A stretch of 64,000 nt of DNA from Phycomyces nitens. Taxonomy: Eukaryota > Mucoromycota > Mucoromycetes > Mucorales > Phycomycetaceae. Location: positions 186,001 through 250,000 of the forward strand of contig JAHRBC010000009.1 in assembly GCA_022702545.1 (NCBI GenBank), given 5' to 3'. Of this stretch, positions 1 through 10,706 are shown one piece after another. A program made the translations under genes and the position numbers. The notes beneath the pieces are model-generated. The model was given only the letters and a program-made list of their open reading frames with translations, was not told the DNA's origin and made no database searches. Numbering within the stretch: position 1 is the stretch's first letter; each line of letters opens with the position of its first letter.

Positions 1-1
1 G

Positions 2-901
2 TTTGTCAATGAACTCGTCAAGACATTCACCCAGGCAGCAGGAATTGATCATCACCTAGTAACCCCATATCATCCAAGAGCAAATGGTGTTGCTGAGAAA
101 TGGGTACACACGGCAAAGGAAGTCATAAACAAGAGAACACAAGGAGCAAAGCAAGACTGGGATTTATACATCCCAAGTACGCAACTGGTCATAAACAGCA
201 AACATGCTAAACTACATGGCACACGTCCCTTCACTCTCATGTTTGCCAGACAACCGACCGATTTCTCTGACTACCAAAAAACGGATAGTACACACACTTC
301 TCCAAACTGTCTAAAAGAAAGAAAGGACCGTATCGAACAAATGGAGACTGTCGTATTCCCGGCTATCCGAGAACGTATCAAGGCCACACAAGCAGCAGAC
401 AAGGGAAGACACGATAAGGGCCATAATATCATAATGGAGTTTCCCAATGACAGCAACGTGATGATCAAGAATATCCTCAGAAAATCCAAGACCGATCCAA
501 GATATGAGGGACCATTCACAGTCAAGGGCAGAACAAAAGGAGGCAGCTACATCTTGCAAGACAAAACGGGCACACTTTTATCAAGAAACATTCCGCCCTC
601 GCAAATTAAGCTGATATCCCAAGATACCGTTATCTCTTCTGACAATTTCTACGAGATACAAGCCATCATTGACCATCGTAAAGACAAAGGTGACTATCTT
701 TACAGAGTACATTGGAAAAACTATGCACCAGATCAAGACACTTGGGAACCAACCAGTCACTTCAACGATTTGAGCATTATTGACAAATACTGGCAAAGAC
801 GAGGTGCTGAACAACCTCAGAAACAATCTACGATCAAACACAACAAGCGCACCATGTCATCCCAAGAACCTACACGATCCAGTAAACGCAGACGCAACTG
901 A
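2..901 (+). CDS. Ty3 chromovirus integrase C-terminal part with chromodomain (partial)
   Basis: The reading frame is open from the window edge to the stop at 899-901. It begins inside the integrase catalytic core (PYHPRANGVAEKW, the region that holds the third catalytic acidic residue, the E) and continues through a basic linker into a C-terminal chromodomain (YRVHWKNYAPDQDTWEP, about nt 700-755). An integrase followed by a chromodomain defines the chromovirus branch of Ty3/gypsy retrotransposons; the chromodomain directs integration to particular chromatin. The protein catalyses insertion of retrotransposon cDNA. The 5' part (gag, protease, RT) lies outside the window. A purine-rich tract and LTR start follow directly. 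No stop or frameshift is visible in the part present. Confidence 0.9.
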   Translation, partial: FVNELVKTFTQAAGIDHHLVTPYHPRANGVAEKWVHTAKEVINKRTQGAKQDWDLYIPSTQLVINSKHAKLHGTRPFTLMFARQPTDFSDYQKTDSTHTSPNCLKERKDRIEQMETVVFPAIRERIKATQAADKGRHDKGHNIIMEFPNDSNVMIKNILRKSKTDPRYEGPFTVKGRTKGGSYILQDKTGTLLSRNIPPSQIKLISQDTVISSDNFYEIQAIIDHRKDKGDYLYRVHWKNYAPDQDTWEPTSHFNDLSIIDKYWQRRGAEQPQKQSTIKHNKRTMSSQEPTRSSKRRRN

Positions 902-980
902 ACTCAACAAATGCTACAGTGTATCCTTACATATGCTCCCATGGCAATTCAAATGGTTGTTCCAACCTGGAGGGGGGTAA

Positions 981-1330
981 TGTTGTATCCAACATAATCG
1001 TAGATTGAAACATTAACACAAATTACCAATATTGAAACATATTGAATAACCGACCTACTGGAAGTGCACTAAAGAGTGTACCTTTCCAAATACATTATTC
1101 ATACGTAAAGACACACTAACAACCAGTACTAACACACTGGTTAATAGTACTAAGTAAAATAACAAGTCATATCTAATAGTTGGTAGAGAGAACAGACATT
1201 ACATGATATCATCATATCATCACTAGCACTCATCTCAATGTCTATATAAACGCACAATACAAATAGCAATAGTCTTCATCTTATTCACAAATTCTTTCTC
1301 TCTCAATAAACAAAGTCTCACCGTACTCTT
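981..1330 (+). repeat. Putative 3' LTR of the chromovirus
   Basis: A polypurine tract (GGAGGGGGGTAA, 969-980) stands just before TGTTGTATCC, the expected layout at the start of a 3' LTR. A TATA-like TATATAAA lies at 1243-1250 and a CAATAAAC polyadenylation-like signal near 1304. No second copy is in the window, so the right edge (taken as about 1330, where LINE-like sequence starts) is uncertain. Confidence 0.6.
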
Positions 1331-1889
1331 GTCCATGCTTTGTTTTCCTCTGATTTAACACCTCTGCTTCATGTAGACTATGCTCTCATCCTGACCAAAC
1401 CGCCGAACACCTTCTCATCAGTTGTCCAAAAATCTGGAAGGTATGGGATGATGTACTTACCCAATGGCTCCCCTCCTTTTCCTCTTCACCCCATAGTGTC
1501 GGCTCGGCCATCCTCACTGTTACGCCTCCGCCAGATGGCCCACTTCTCCCAAGCTCACAGATTTTCAGTGCCATTCTCCAGGTAGGTTGGAGGGCCTATT
1601 GGGCTCTTGTATTTGACAATGTCCCTTTTGTTCCTGCAGCCGTCAGTGCATCTGCCCATTCCCTCCTTCACACTTGCATTGACCAAACCAGCATACCCTA
1701 GACATTTCTATATACCCATAACATATCATATTTCATTTCCCCAGTCCCATCTTCATACTTCATAATCTCTACTTTTATACATAATTTCTCTCATAAGCTT
1801 TGAGGCCAATAAGATACCCCCAGCATTGCCGATCAAAGAAGCGTGACTGTGTAGGGATAATAAACTATCTTCTACAAAAAAAAAAAAAG
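1320..1889 (+). mobile_element. 5'-truncated LINE, 3' end with zf-RVT motif and A-tail
   Basis: A frame open from 1354 to the stop at 1699-1701 carries CRLCSHPDQTAEHLLISC followed by PKIWKVW. This is the C-terminal zinc-binding motif (zf-RVT) that follows the reverse transcriptase of many non-LTR retrotransposons. The 3' UTR ends in an A-run at 1877-1889. The last 220 bp (1668-1889) recur at 54776-55000, and the last 80 bp in diverged form near 50810-50890. Only the 3' end is present, as expected from incomplete target-primed reverse transcription. Confidence 0.75.
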
Positions 1890-3187
1890 TTACATTTTTA
1901 ATCAGTGCTGTAAGATCATCTGTATTAATCTATTTTGGTCTGTAAAACTGGGTCCCAGTATGTACGACTCATGGTAACCTCAAATAAATTTTAAATAATA
2001 TATTCTCCTTTTCCTTTTCTTTCCAATTTATTTTATTTGTCAATACCCTGGTAAGTTATTATTTTTTAAACATGTTGTTTATATCATCAAGTATACTATA
2101 TTAACTACTGATATATTATTAATATAGTATAATATGCTCTTCTTTTATAATAAAGGTAAATATAATATCATGATAAACTATATATTTACTAATTATTCAT
2201 TTAAAAGATTCACGGCTTTCTGATATTTCAAAATGATATTGATGATAATATACATGGTAAATATAAAAAGATTGTTATATTTTCTCTTATTAATTCATTA
2301 TTTTTTAGTTGAACATATTGCAATCCATGTTCTGTATTTTGCTTTTATCCCGCAACTCTCAATATGTAAGCAAACATCTTGTATAAGCTCTTACTATTTG
2401 CCAAATACTACTTTAGTTATCACATTTTATATCTGCAATCTGGAATAAATATTCGTCTATAATCGCATATAGCTTTATGGGTAAATATAAAATGAAAAAT
2501 ATGAAAATTATTTTAAAAATTAATATCTGTTACTTCTTTTATCACAGATATGTAAATACCTATTCACAAGAAACTCGCCTGCTTTATTTGACTTTTACAA
2601 GGAGTATCTACCCATATGGTGTCTATATATCAAAAGGTATACTCTATAGATGAGTAATATTTTTGAAATCTAGGTCTAGAACAAAATTCTAAATAATATT
2701 CTCGTAAAAATAAAAATAATAAAATAAACTATTCATAAATGATTTTTCATAAAAATATTTATAAAAAGTGTAAGAACCATGTAGCTGTTCAATGAGAAGC
2801 TGTTATTATAGTGACAGTTAAAATATAATCCAATAAAATGGCACTATTGATATGTGAAATAAAACATTTGCGCGTTTCTATAATCCTTAAACCATTGTTT
2901 TCTTGATTCTTAAAAAAAAAACAAAAATGCAACGTTATACAAGAACATCTGTTTTTTTTTAAAAAAAAATTAATTTATAGTCAGTTTGTGTATGGTAATA
3001 CTATAGTTCTTTATAAGAGTGTTTCCATCCTTAGGATAAATAAAAGAATTATAGGTAGAAATAATATCTGTCTGAATAGTAAAATATTACTCAAATTCTG
3101 GGTAAAATCTTTCATTTCACTCAGAATTTCATATTATTTTACATATGTAAAAGGAACATATTTTTGCAGTGTGGATTGTTTATGATG
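1890..3187. other. AT-rich gene-free stretch
   Basis: The stretch is very AT-rich, with homopolymer runs (for example 2912-2921 and 2950-2969). I see no coding pattern, RNA gene or repeat shared with the rest of the window. Confidence 0.6.
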
Positions 3188-3938
3188 TAGATAAGAACAG
3201 AGTGGTCGGTCCTCAGTATAAATCTTCCTCCAGCAAGATAGTGGCGGAAGCGAGTAACACCCCAGACAAGTGCCAAGGCCTCAAGGTGAGTGGCTGCGTA
3301 GTTGTTTTCTGGTCCTCGCAGTGCTCATGACCCATAGGCCATGACGGATTCGGAAGTAGGGTTATTAGTAGAGACTTGAGATAGTACTGCACCCAGACCA
3401 CGCGTGGAGGCATCGGTTGTGAGAACTTGAAGCATTTCTTTATCTGGAAAGGCGAGAATAGGGGGTGTGGAGAGACTGACTCGGAAGGACCCAAAAGCTT
3501 GTTCTTGTTCAGTGTTCCAGGCAAACTTGGAGTCTTTCTTCAGTAGCTTAGTCAATGGTTGTGCGATCTCAGCATACCCTGGTATGAACCGGCGGTAATA
3601 TCCTGTCATTCCCAAGAATGTATGGACTTCTGCAGTGTTGTTCGGCCTACTCATCTCCATGATCTTGTCAATGTTTCTGGTACAGGGGGACAGTCCCTCT
3701 TCGGAGACTACATGGCCAAGATATTCCACTTGTCAAAGTGCAAAATGGCATTTACTTCTTTTGAGACGCAGGTTTGCGATGCGACAGGTGTCAAAGATGA
3801 TCTTGAGATGGTTGTGATGTTCTTGTAATGTTCGGGAGAAAATGATAATGTCATCGATAAATACGTAGACAAATTTCCCAATGAATGGTTCGAGGATGAT
3901 GTGCATGGCCCTTTGGAAGGTAGATGGAGCCGAGGTAA
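3188..3938 (-). pseudogene. Ty3/gypsy reverse transcriptase-RNase H fragment
   Basis: Read on the minus strand, the fragment gives APSTFQRAMHIILE, then the catalytic box as FVYVFIDDIIIFSR, then YLGHVVSEEGL, FLGMTGYYRRFIPGYA and the RNase H start LTTDASTRGLGAVLSQ. This is the order found in Ty3 pol. Two in-frame TGA codons interrupt it (in CHFAL*QVEYLGH and MAYGS*ALRGPE; the second fits a CGA to TGA change). It is cut at the upstream side by the CACTA terminus at 3939 and stops at about 3188 inside RNase H, so it is a dead fragment. Confidence 0.85.
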
Positions 3939-5917
3939 CACTATGGCGAGAGGAGTGGGAACAGCTACCAAAACGGTAGCATAACTGCCGTTTTTTCTGA
4001 TTTTAGACTGCTTTTTCTCCGCAGATTGTGGTTGAAAGGTAATGTCATCGATCCCGATTCATAAAAGTCGCATGGAATGTCTTTTCATCTGGCAATGAGG
4101 TAGTTGTAGTACCATAGAAAGGGCTCGTAAATTTTTAGGCAACCTTGTTTATCGAAATGAGCATTTTATTTGGTGTTGAAGATGTTGCGCATTTTTGAAA
4201 AAAAAAAAATTTTGTCCTGTGTGAACGAAACGGTAACATAACTGCCGTTTTTTGAAACCGATTTTTTGTTTTTGACATTATTAGCCACTTTGTTTTATTT
4301 GGTATTAAATATTTGGGTATGAGAAAATAAGAGAATGATTATAGGATTGATAGGTTACCCTTGGTGATACGTAAGTTGGTGTTAAAAACAAAATATGGTG
4401 CAATCACAAAAAATTGATTGCTGTTTGGTGGGTATTGAATGAGACCAACTTGATGGATGATGTCATCTACGTTGATGACGGTAAAAGTTGGTGGGGGTAT
4501 ATGTCCATGCAGGGTATCAGTTGGTCTCTTCTTTACAATCGGGACAGAAAAGTCATGTGCCGCTGTGGTATGCTCTTTCATGACATCAACAAATGCCAAA
4601 AAGTGGGTTATGCCATGGGTATCTTTATGCTGAAAATAAAACTCTACAGTGCCAACGAGCCAGCTTTGAATGGGTATATTGCGATGACTAGATGAAGATT
4701 TAAGAATGTGAGCAATCTCTACTTTGTATTTTGACTAATACCAATACTTACTTTTTATATGTACAAGTAAACATGATATGGTAGTTACCGCGGCTGGTCT
4801 CGTTTTTCATTTTTCGGTATATGGATGAAGAGTACACTGTAGAGTCTTTCCAAAGGCGGGAAGCAACAACAATTGATGAGTCAGCGAGCTCAGTGGTATA
4901 TGTGGTGGTATTTCGGGTATAATATCTGAGCAACACATTTCTCACAATGTTGCTGCTTATGCCTTCAATGGTATCATCAAGCAACTGGGTATTACGATGA
5001 AATGGTTCCCATAGCTGGGCACCACTTTCATCGTTGGGTATATTTATGAAACTTGATTCGTTGTAGGTATGAGGATGAATGATGCTGGTATGGTTATGAA
5101 GATCGATGGCTGTATGGATATATCTGTGGATCGCAAATCATTCTACGAGTAAGCTGGCATTTCGCCCGCCTTTGGACTTTGACCTAATGAGCTTGGAATA
5201 GACACCAATGACCCTCTCCATCGATCTGGTAGAATAACTCCTTAGAGGGCCCTGGCGTCTTATGATATGGGGTATATGGATGAGATAATGCTGGACTGGT
5301 CGGAAGACACTACGAGATAGTGTCTTTTGATGAACTTGGTATAATAGGAATGCATGCCAGTCTTTGAAATGCCTATTGAAAAAAAAGGTAATAATAAATG
5401 TTAAATAAAAGTAATGATTCACTTTTGTTTGACATACATTTCCATTTCGTCGATCAGGGTATATGTGAGGGACCATTGTAATGCAAGTGCACACCCTTTT
5501 ACCAAGGACAAGACGGCATTTTTGGCAGCCCTGCTTGGTAAATAGGGGACGACAACTGTGGGTATAATGTATAGAAGGAAATCAAGCCAATCTACTGCAC
5601 GAGTGCCATCGATTTTCTGGAATATGTTGTCGAAGCTGCCTTGGAATGAAATGGGTATAAACTGCCTGGAGTTGGAAATGCAGGTTCCAATGGTCTCCAA
5701 GTCAGATCTGGGTATATAAAATGGGTAATTGTCTGCTGACTGGGTATTGTCTTCTTGGGTATAGTAAAGTTTTGTGTCTTTAGAGTGAGCGACGGATATA
5801 AGTTCAAAGAGGTGATGACCGATTCCTCTTGCAATCAAATGCAGTTCGTCCAATGCAAAAAACGAAGAGCCTGAAAAGGTTGCTAGCTCGGTAAAGAGAC
5901 TTGGCTGGTATATATTT
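3939..5917. mobile_element. CACTA element, left part of copy 1
   Basis: The sequence starts CACTATGGCGAGAGGAGTGG, a CACTA-type end matching the termini at 12751 (inverted), 23290 and 43389. The first 360 bp contain the motif ACGGTAACATAACTGCCG-like twice (near 3968 and 4236), as in copy 4. It carries the C-terminal half of a Tnp2-like transposase gene on the minus strand and is broken at 5917 by MULE copy 1. The sequence on the other side of the MULE (10707-12751) does not continue this gene, so the two halves may not have belonged to one element. Confidence 0.7.
4339..5917 (-). pseudogene. CACTA (Tnp2-like) transposase, C-terminal part
   Basis: Minus-strand coding runs from the MULE junction at 5917 to the stop at 4339. 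Recognisable stretches are FALDELHLIARGIGHHLFEL, PFYIPRSDLETIGTCI, FIPISFQGSFDNIF, RAVDWLDFLLYIIPTVVVP, then after a short intron (about 5377-5432) FRPVQHYLIHIPHIIR and YSTRSMERVIGVYSKLI, ending in IAPYFVFNTNLRITKG. The YSTRSMERVIG segment resembles the DUF4218-type region of CACTA transposases. A second intron with GTAAGT donor lies near 4690-4755. One in-frame TGA (about 5138) follows NASLLVE and is consistent with a lost CGA. The N-terminal half, with the catalytic core, is missing. The family call rests on motif recall. Confidence 0.65.
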
Positions 5918-6116
5918 GGGAGATTCTTGATACACTCCCTTATTACACTCCGCCCGCCAAAAAACCAAAAAAGTCTGACGTAGGCTTTTTGTGAGGATTG
6001 TAATTAGTTCTTCATACACTCCCTCAATACACTCCTACCAGGACATCAAAAAAGACTAATGTAGACTTTTTTTTGTAGATTGAATTTTAGTACTGTGATT
6101 GATATAATATATTTTT

Positions 6117-9100
6117 TTAACTCTTAAAAAGGACCGAGTAGTCGACACTGTTGCATGTCTGAGGGAATGCCTCTCTAATTCGAACATGGTCAAAGTTGAG
6201 AGTTGGCTTATCGAATTTCTTCATTCGGCCTGTAGGGGTGCGCTGAAATTCAACGTAGTAAAAGTGTGAAAAGGAAAGAAGAAGTGTGATTGGATTGTCT
6301 GCAGATGTTAATTTCATGTGGATGAGTGGCCAATAAACCTGAGATTCATGGTATGCATTCAGTTTTCATGTGGTTTTGACAGAATGTTCAGAGTATGTGT
6401 AGATTATGACAGGTCTTTTGTATGTGTCAGCAACAATTTGAGGGCAGATAAAGGTGCTGAACCACAAGGATAGATCGGTTTGCCTCAAACAAGGCGATTT
6501 TTTGGATTGGAGTCTGTTGATCATTCTCTCCTCTTCGTACTGGAACACAGCATCTGTGCCAATTGCTTTGTATAAAGTGTCTTTGTATCTCATATACATC
6601 TTGAGCATATCACTTTTTACATCCATCCATTTGCGCTGGCCCTTGTGTACACCAAAACTGACAGCTCGAAAGCCACAGTTACCATCAGCACCAACACTAT
6701 GAATGGCAGCAATTGCATTTCTAGTTGACTGCGAGTGTATCCATTGGAACGGGGCATCTTTCTTTGCATTGCGATATGTTTGCAAGCTAAGTGAAAATAG
6801 GCCCAATATTTAGTTGTTTTTAAGCATTGTTTTTAGTCTTTACATACCTATCATAGGCAGAGGAGTGATGAGATAAATCTCCTGTGGCACTTGTTGTATC
6901 CTCTTTGGCTTTAATGGCGCTTTTATCTGGATAAGAAAAGCTACCATCAACGGCACGTACAAGTAATGTCAACTTTCTTTTTTTTTGTTCGAGGTTGACA
7001 TGTCTTTCTTCAATCTCCAACTGTCTTTTCTTCTTGTTGTGCTCCTCTTCTTCTTTTTTAATTTTTTCTTTTTTTGGATTTCTTTTTTTGGCTTTCATCA
7101 AATAGCTCTTGGAGGATTCTCAACCGTCCTGTTCCACTCTTGACACCTCTCTTTGACTTTCTGCCTTTACGATTGGTGTTGGTGGAAGGAGGCATCAAGA
7201 GATCCATATTGATAGCTGGCTTAAGAATCATGGCCTCTGTTTTCTCCAAAACTTTGATCGCATCAGAAATCTATTGCTGGGTACTGTATAAAGCGACCGT
7301 GTTGTATATCCCATGAAGAAGTTGTTCTACACGTGCTAGTAAGACCTCTTTATTGGATGAACAGGCTTTTTTCAGATCTAAATTTTATATAAAAAACACA
7401 AGTCATTAGACCAAGAACAAGAGTTTCAAGAAATGACCAATATAATTTTGTACACTTACTTTCATCAAATTGATCATTATCTTTTTCGCTTTTCAACAAA
7501 ACACTCTTGGGATCAGTTTCATTATCATCGCAATCTTCAGTGTCTTCAACCACCTCAAAATCTTCACCTAATAAACATAAACAGACAATCACAATGGGTT
7601 TAGCATTTATCTATTAAAAAATTCTCTTTTCTTACTACAAGAATAGTCCTTATCGTCGTTCTGAACAGAGGAAGTTAGCTCAGAAACCAAAACAGAATTG
7701 GTAGTAGAATTCTTTGCAGATTCTATTATTTATATAAAAATGAAATAAACACATGAAGCAATTAATTTAAAGAGTTCTTTATGGGCATTTGGGAGGCATT
7801 CATAGAAGCGCAAATAAAAGTATGTAATATGATTTATGGGTCATTAAAATTAACCCTTTAATAAAGCATATATAATAGCCAAGTTTTATAAAAGTTGTGG
7901 TAGTCAGGTTTATTTGGGTTTTATTTCCAAGAAAAAACAAGGTCCCTCTTTATCATAAATTGGAGTTTTACTTTCTTTCAAAGATACTCTGATAGTATAC
8001 TTACCTGTATAAATGCACCCCTAGAAGCCTCCATAGATTCTCAGCACTTACCTAAATTTTCTTTACTCTCTAGATCAGGCTCAACAACACAACTGAGAGG
8101 GACATTCTCTGTTTTCTCTTCAAAGTCTATGTAAAGAAATATCAGTCAGAACATATAAAGGTTATGCTTAATATAGTTGCTTTCAAGATACAAACTTTGG
8201 TCATGTTCAAACCGCCAGCGCATATCAACAATGTCAAGAGGTAAAACCTCAGGACTAGCAGCAATGATGCAAGGGCATGGCAGCCTGTATCTAATGCGAT
8301 CCCAGCACTTGCTATTGATACCTCTTGAAACAAAATCAGATTGTAGGCTGGTGATTGTGTTTGTCCTGATCTTGTCCATTGCAAATCTGACAACTTTAAA
8401 AGCAAGATTTTTAAATCTAAACTCTTTCTCTCTGTCAAACAGAACTGAGTCGATGCTGATCCTCTCAACATTTAGCTTTCTGTAGCGATTTGCTCTCTTT
8501 AAAAAAGTTAAAATATGGATGGTGGGTTTTCTGGGATTAACCATTTACCTTTTGCTCATAGTACGAATTCATTCGCTTAACAGTAAGCGTGAGCTTGGAA
8601 GCAGACTGGCTACCCAAAGCTCTTTTCAGACCTGAATGGAAGCTCTCTGCTCTTTCAGGTGTTCGGTTTCCCATGTGAGGGTGATCATTGGCATACATAC
8701 CTACCCAGTGTTTGACCTCATAATCCTGGAGCAAGCTAATACAAGACTATGATTAGCAAAAGACTTTAACAAAAACTCTCTAACTTACACATCCTTCAAG
8801 TAACGCAGTGCCAAACTTCCATTGTTCTTGAAGTAGCCTTGAGTTGTGATAAGCTGTTCAAAGCTGTCAAGCGCCTCCTTATAGCTTGCTTCGTCAAAGC
8901 TAGACATGATCGCTTTGAAGTCCAATTCAGCTTGAGCACGACGAAGATTATACTCAGCTGAATCAATTATTCCAATCGGGAGCTTTGTTGACATGGTATT
9001 CCACAAATGCCAGGAACAAAGCAAGTGCTGGCTTTTGAGGAAAATGGCATCACTTGCGTTGCGCAAAGCTTGCTCGTTGTCAGTGACAAAAACTGATGGC

Positions 9101-10090
9101 AAAGGGTGTTCATTTGTAGGCCAAATGGCCTCTCGCAACTCCTCTAGGATCCAGGTATACGTTGCCTCGGTTTCCGAATTAACAAAAGCTGCTGCAATTG
9201 CAAAAGTTTGCAGCTTATTGCTTCCTTTATCAGAGGATGCATTGCTTGTGCCAACAACATTTACAAGAGACAGCTTGTGGGCATTGGTCTTGTAGGTTGC
9301 ATCGATCGTAACTGCCTCGGGCCAAATTCTTGCCTCTTGAATCGCTGCATGGTGAATAAAGAATATTCCTTTGACTTCTTGCATGTCTCCTTTCGTCTCT
9401 ACTTGAATACGAACAGTATATCCAATGCTTTCAAGATGGGATATAAGAAGAAACATTTCTTTTCCATTCTCATTCTTCAAAAAAAGAGTTTGGATGTTAT
9501 GAATGTCCTTTTTGATTATATTCGTTACATTCAAAGCTTTCAAAGTCTAGGTAAAAATAATTTAGAAATAGTTGTCAAGTGTTGATATATGCACTTACGT
9601 CCATAACACTTGTAACTGGGTCTTTATGCCCACTAGCCAGCAAAGTGTAGATTTTTTCCATAATTTTAGGTGACTGCTTACGATTGACTGCATAAGTAGT
9701 GTTGTCCTGTGAGATGGGATGATTATGCTCCATGTTGCTTCTAGTTATGGCGAAATCAAACAAGTTGAAAGAAGCAGGGCAATCAAACTTTTGGGTGCTC
9801 CGTTTCACTTCTTTCTTCATGGTCTCGGTGCATTTAATTGCTTCTTGATTCTCAATTCCAGCAGAATTCTTTTCCAATTCACGCTTCAATCCTCCATGCT
9901 TGCAAATGTAAGCAAATTTGCCTTGCTTAAGACTCGAGCTTTTAATAGAAAAGACGACGTTGTATTTCTTTCCAAAGCTTTTGACAGTTTCGGTAAGCTC
10001 TTCTTTCGATTGAAATTGTCTGCCAATTCCAAAGCTTTTCTTGAATTCGGTGTTCATGTTATCGCGAGTTCGGTTAGATTGAGAAAACAT
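6117..10090 (-). CDS. MULE transposase with downstream OTU protease module, copy 1
   Basis: The chosen start, ATG at 10090 (MFSQSNRTRDNMNTEF), is shared with copy 2; a longer frame reaches only into the MITE. The N-terminus has a FAR1-like zinc region (CPASFNLFDF, MEHNHPISQD). After an intron (9541-9598) comes the MULE DDE core: TIDATYKTN (D), VFVTDNEQAL (D), LLCSWHLW (C-x2-H) and TPERAESFHSGL (E). These exons are intact here. Further exons lead through an acidic, then lysine-rich linker into an OTU domain with GADGNCGFRAVS (catalytic Cys, about 6675) and SHFYYVEF (probable catalytic His, about 6258). The linker has an in-frame TAG after YSTQQ (about 7272), an A-run frameshift (about 7070) and a TGA (about 6367), all shared with copy 2. 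The transposase half may therefore be functional while the OTU half is not. Alternatively OTU is a separately spliced gene. Confidence 0.8.
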
Positions 10091-10198
10091 TTTGACAAGG
10101 TAAAGTTCAAAGAAGGTTTGAAAATATGAACACTGAAATTCACTCTTTACAAAAGAGTCTACGTCACACTTTTTCAATTTTCTTTTGGTGAGAGTGTA

Positions 10199-10666
10199 CA
10201 CTTTTTTCACAAATTATTCGCTCACAAAAAAATTAAAATATCACTCATTTTTAAAAAAATGATTCGCTCGCTCTTTGAAAAAATAACCAATCATTTAAAA
10301 ATTAAATTTTCGATTATTTGTCAGTGAATGGAATGAGTGAAATGCTAAAGCAGCAAGCAGTTTAATATCCTTGTAACTTCCATAATTTATGATCTTTTCA
10401 AGAGGGAATTCAACACTATCAAGTTCTATCTAGAGACCAGAGACTTCTTCTCTTTTTTTTATTCATAAGATTTCCTTTACCATCTTCAAACAGAATGCAA
10501 TCCATTTTTATTAGGGGAGTCAAAATGAATGAAATTTTCTTCTGTTGTTGAACGATTTTTAAACTTTTAAATGATTGGTTATTTTTTCAAAAAACGAACA
10601 AATCATTTTTTTAAAAATGAGTGATATTTTAATTTTTTTGTGAGCGAATAATTTGTGAAAAAAGTG
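10199..10666. mobile_element. MITE (Tc1/mariner type) nested in the MULE end
   Basis: This 468-bp element has inverted ends of about 110 bp that begin CACTTTTTTCACAAATTATT at both sides. It is flanked by TA at 10197-10198 and 10667-10668. No coding capacity is seen. It is absent from the corresponding position of MULE copy 2, so it inserted after the two MULE copies separated. TA target and long inverted repeats fit a Tc1/mariner-type non-autonomous element. Confidence 0.85.
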
Positions 10667-10706
10667 TAGGAGGGAGTGTATTGAGGGAGTGTATCAAGAA
10701 TTCCCC

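Larger units (their letters stand above)
5918..10706 (-). mobile_element. MULE copy 1 (transposase plus OTU)
   Basis: The ends are inverted: GGGAGATTCTTGATACACTC at 5918 and the complement of GGGGAATTCTTGATACACTC ending at 10706. Subterminal blocks repeat the GGGAGTGTAT motif. The element is almost identical to the inverted copy at 16836-21221, apart from a 468-bp MITE inserted at 10199-10666 and length changes in the terminal blocks. The 9 bp outside each end (TATATATTT and ATAATATTT) are not a clean target-site duplication. The flanks are two different pieces of CACTA sequence. Confidence 0.85.

Noticed and set aside
2233..3185. Small plus-strand frames at 2233-2448 and 2988-3185
   Set aside because: Very AT-rich, hydrophobic by composition, no start context or relatives in the window.
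9575..10210. Longer start for the MULE transposase (MKKVYTLTKRKL...)
   Set aside because: The extra N-terminus runs into the MITE and its flank; the copy without the MITE supports ATG at the position equivalent to 10090.
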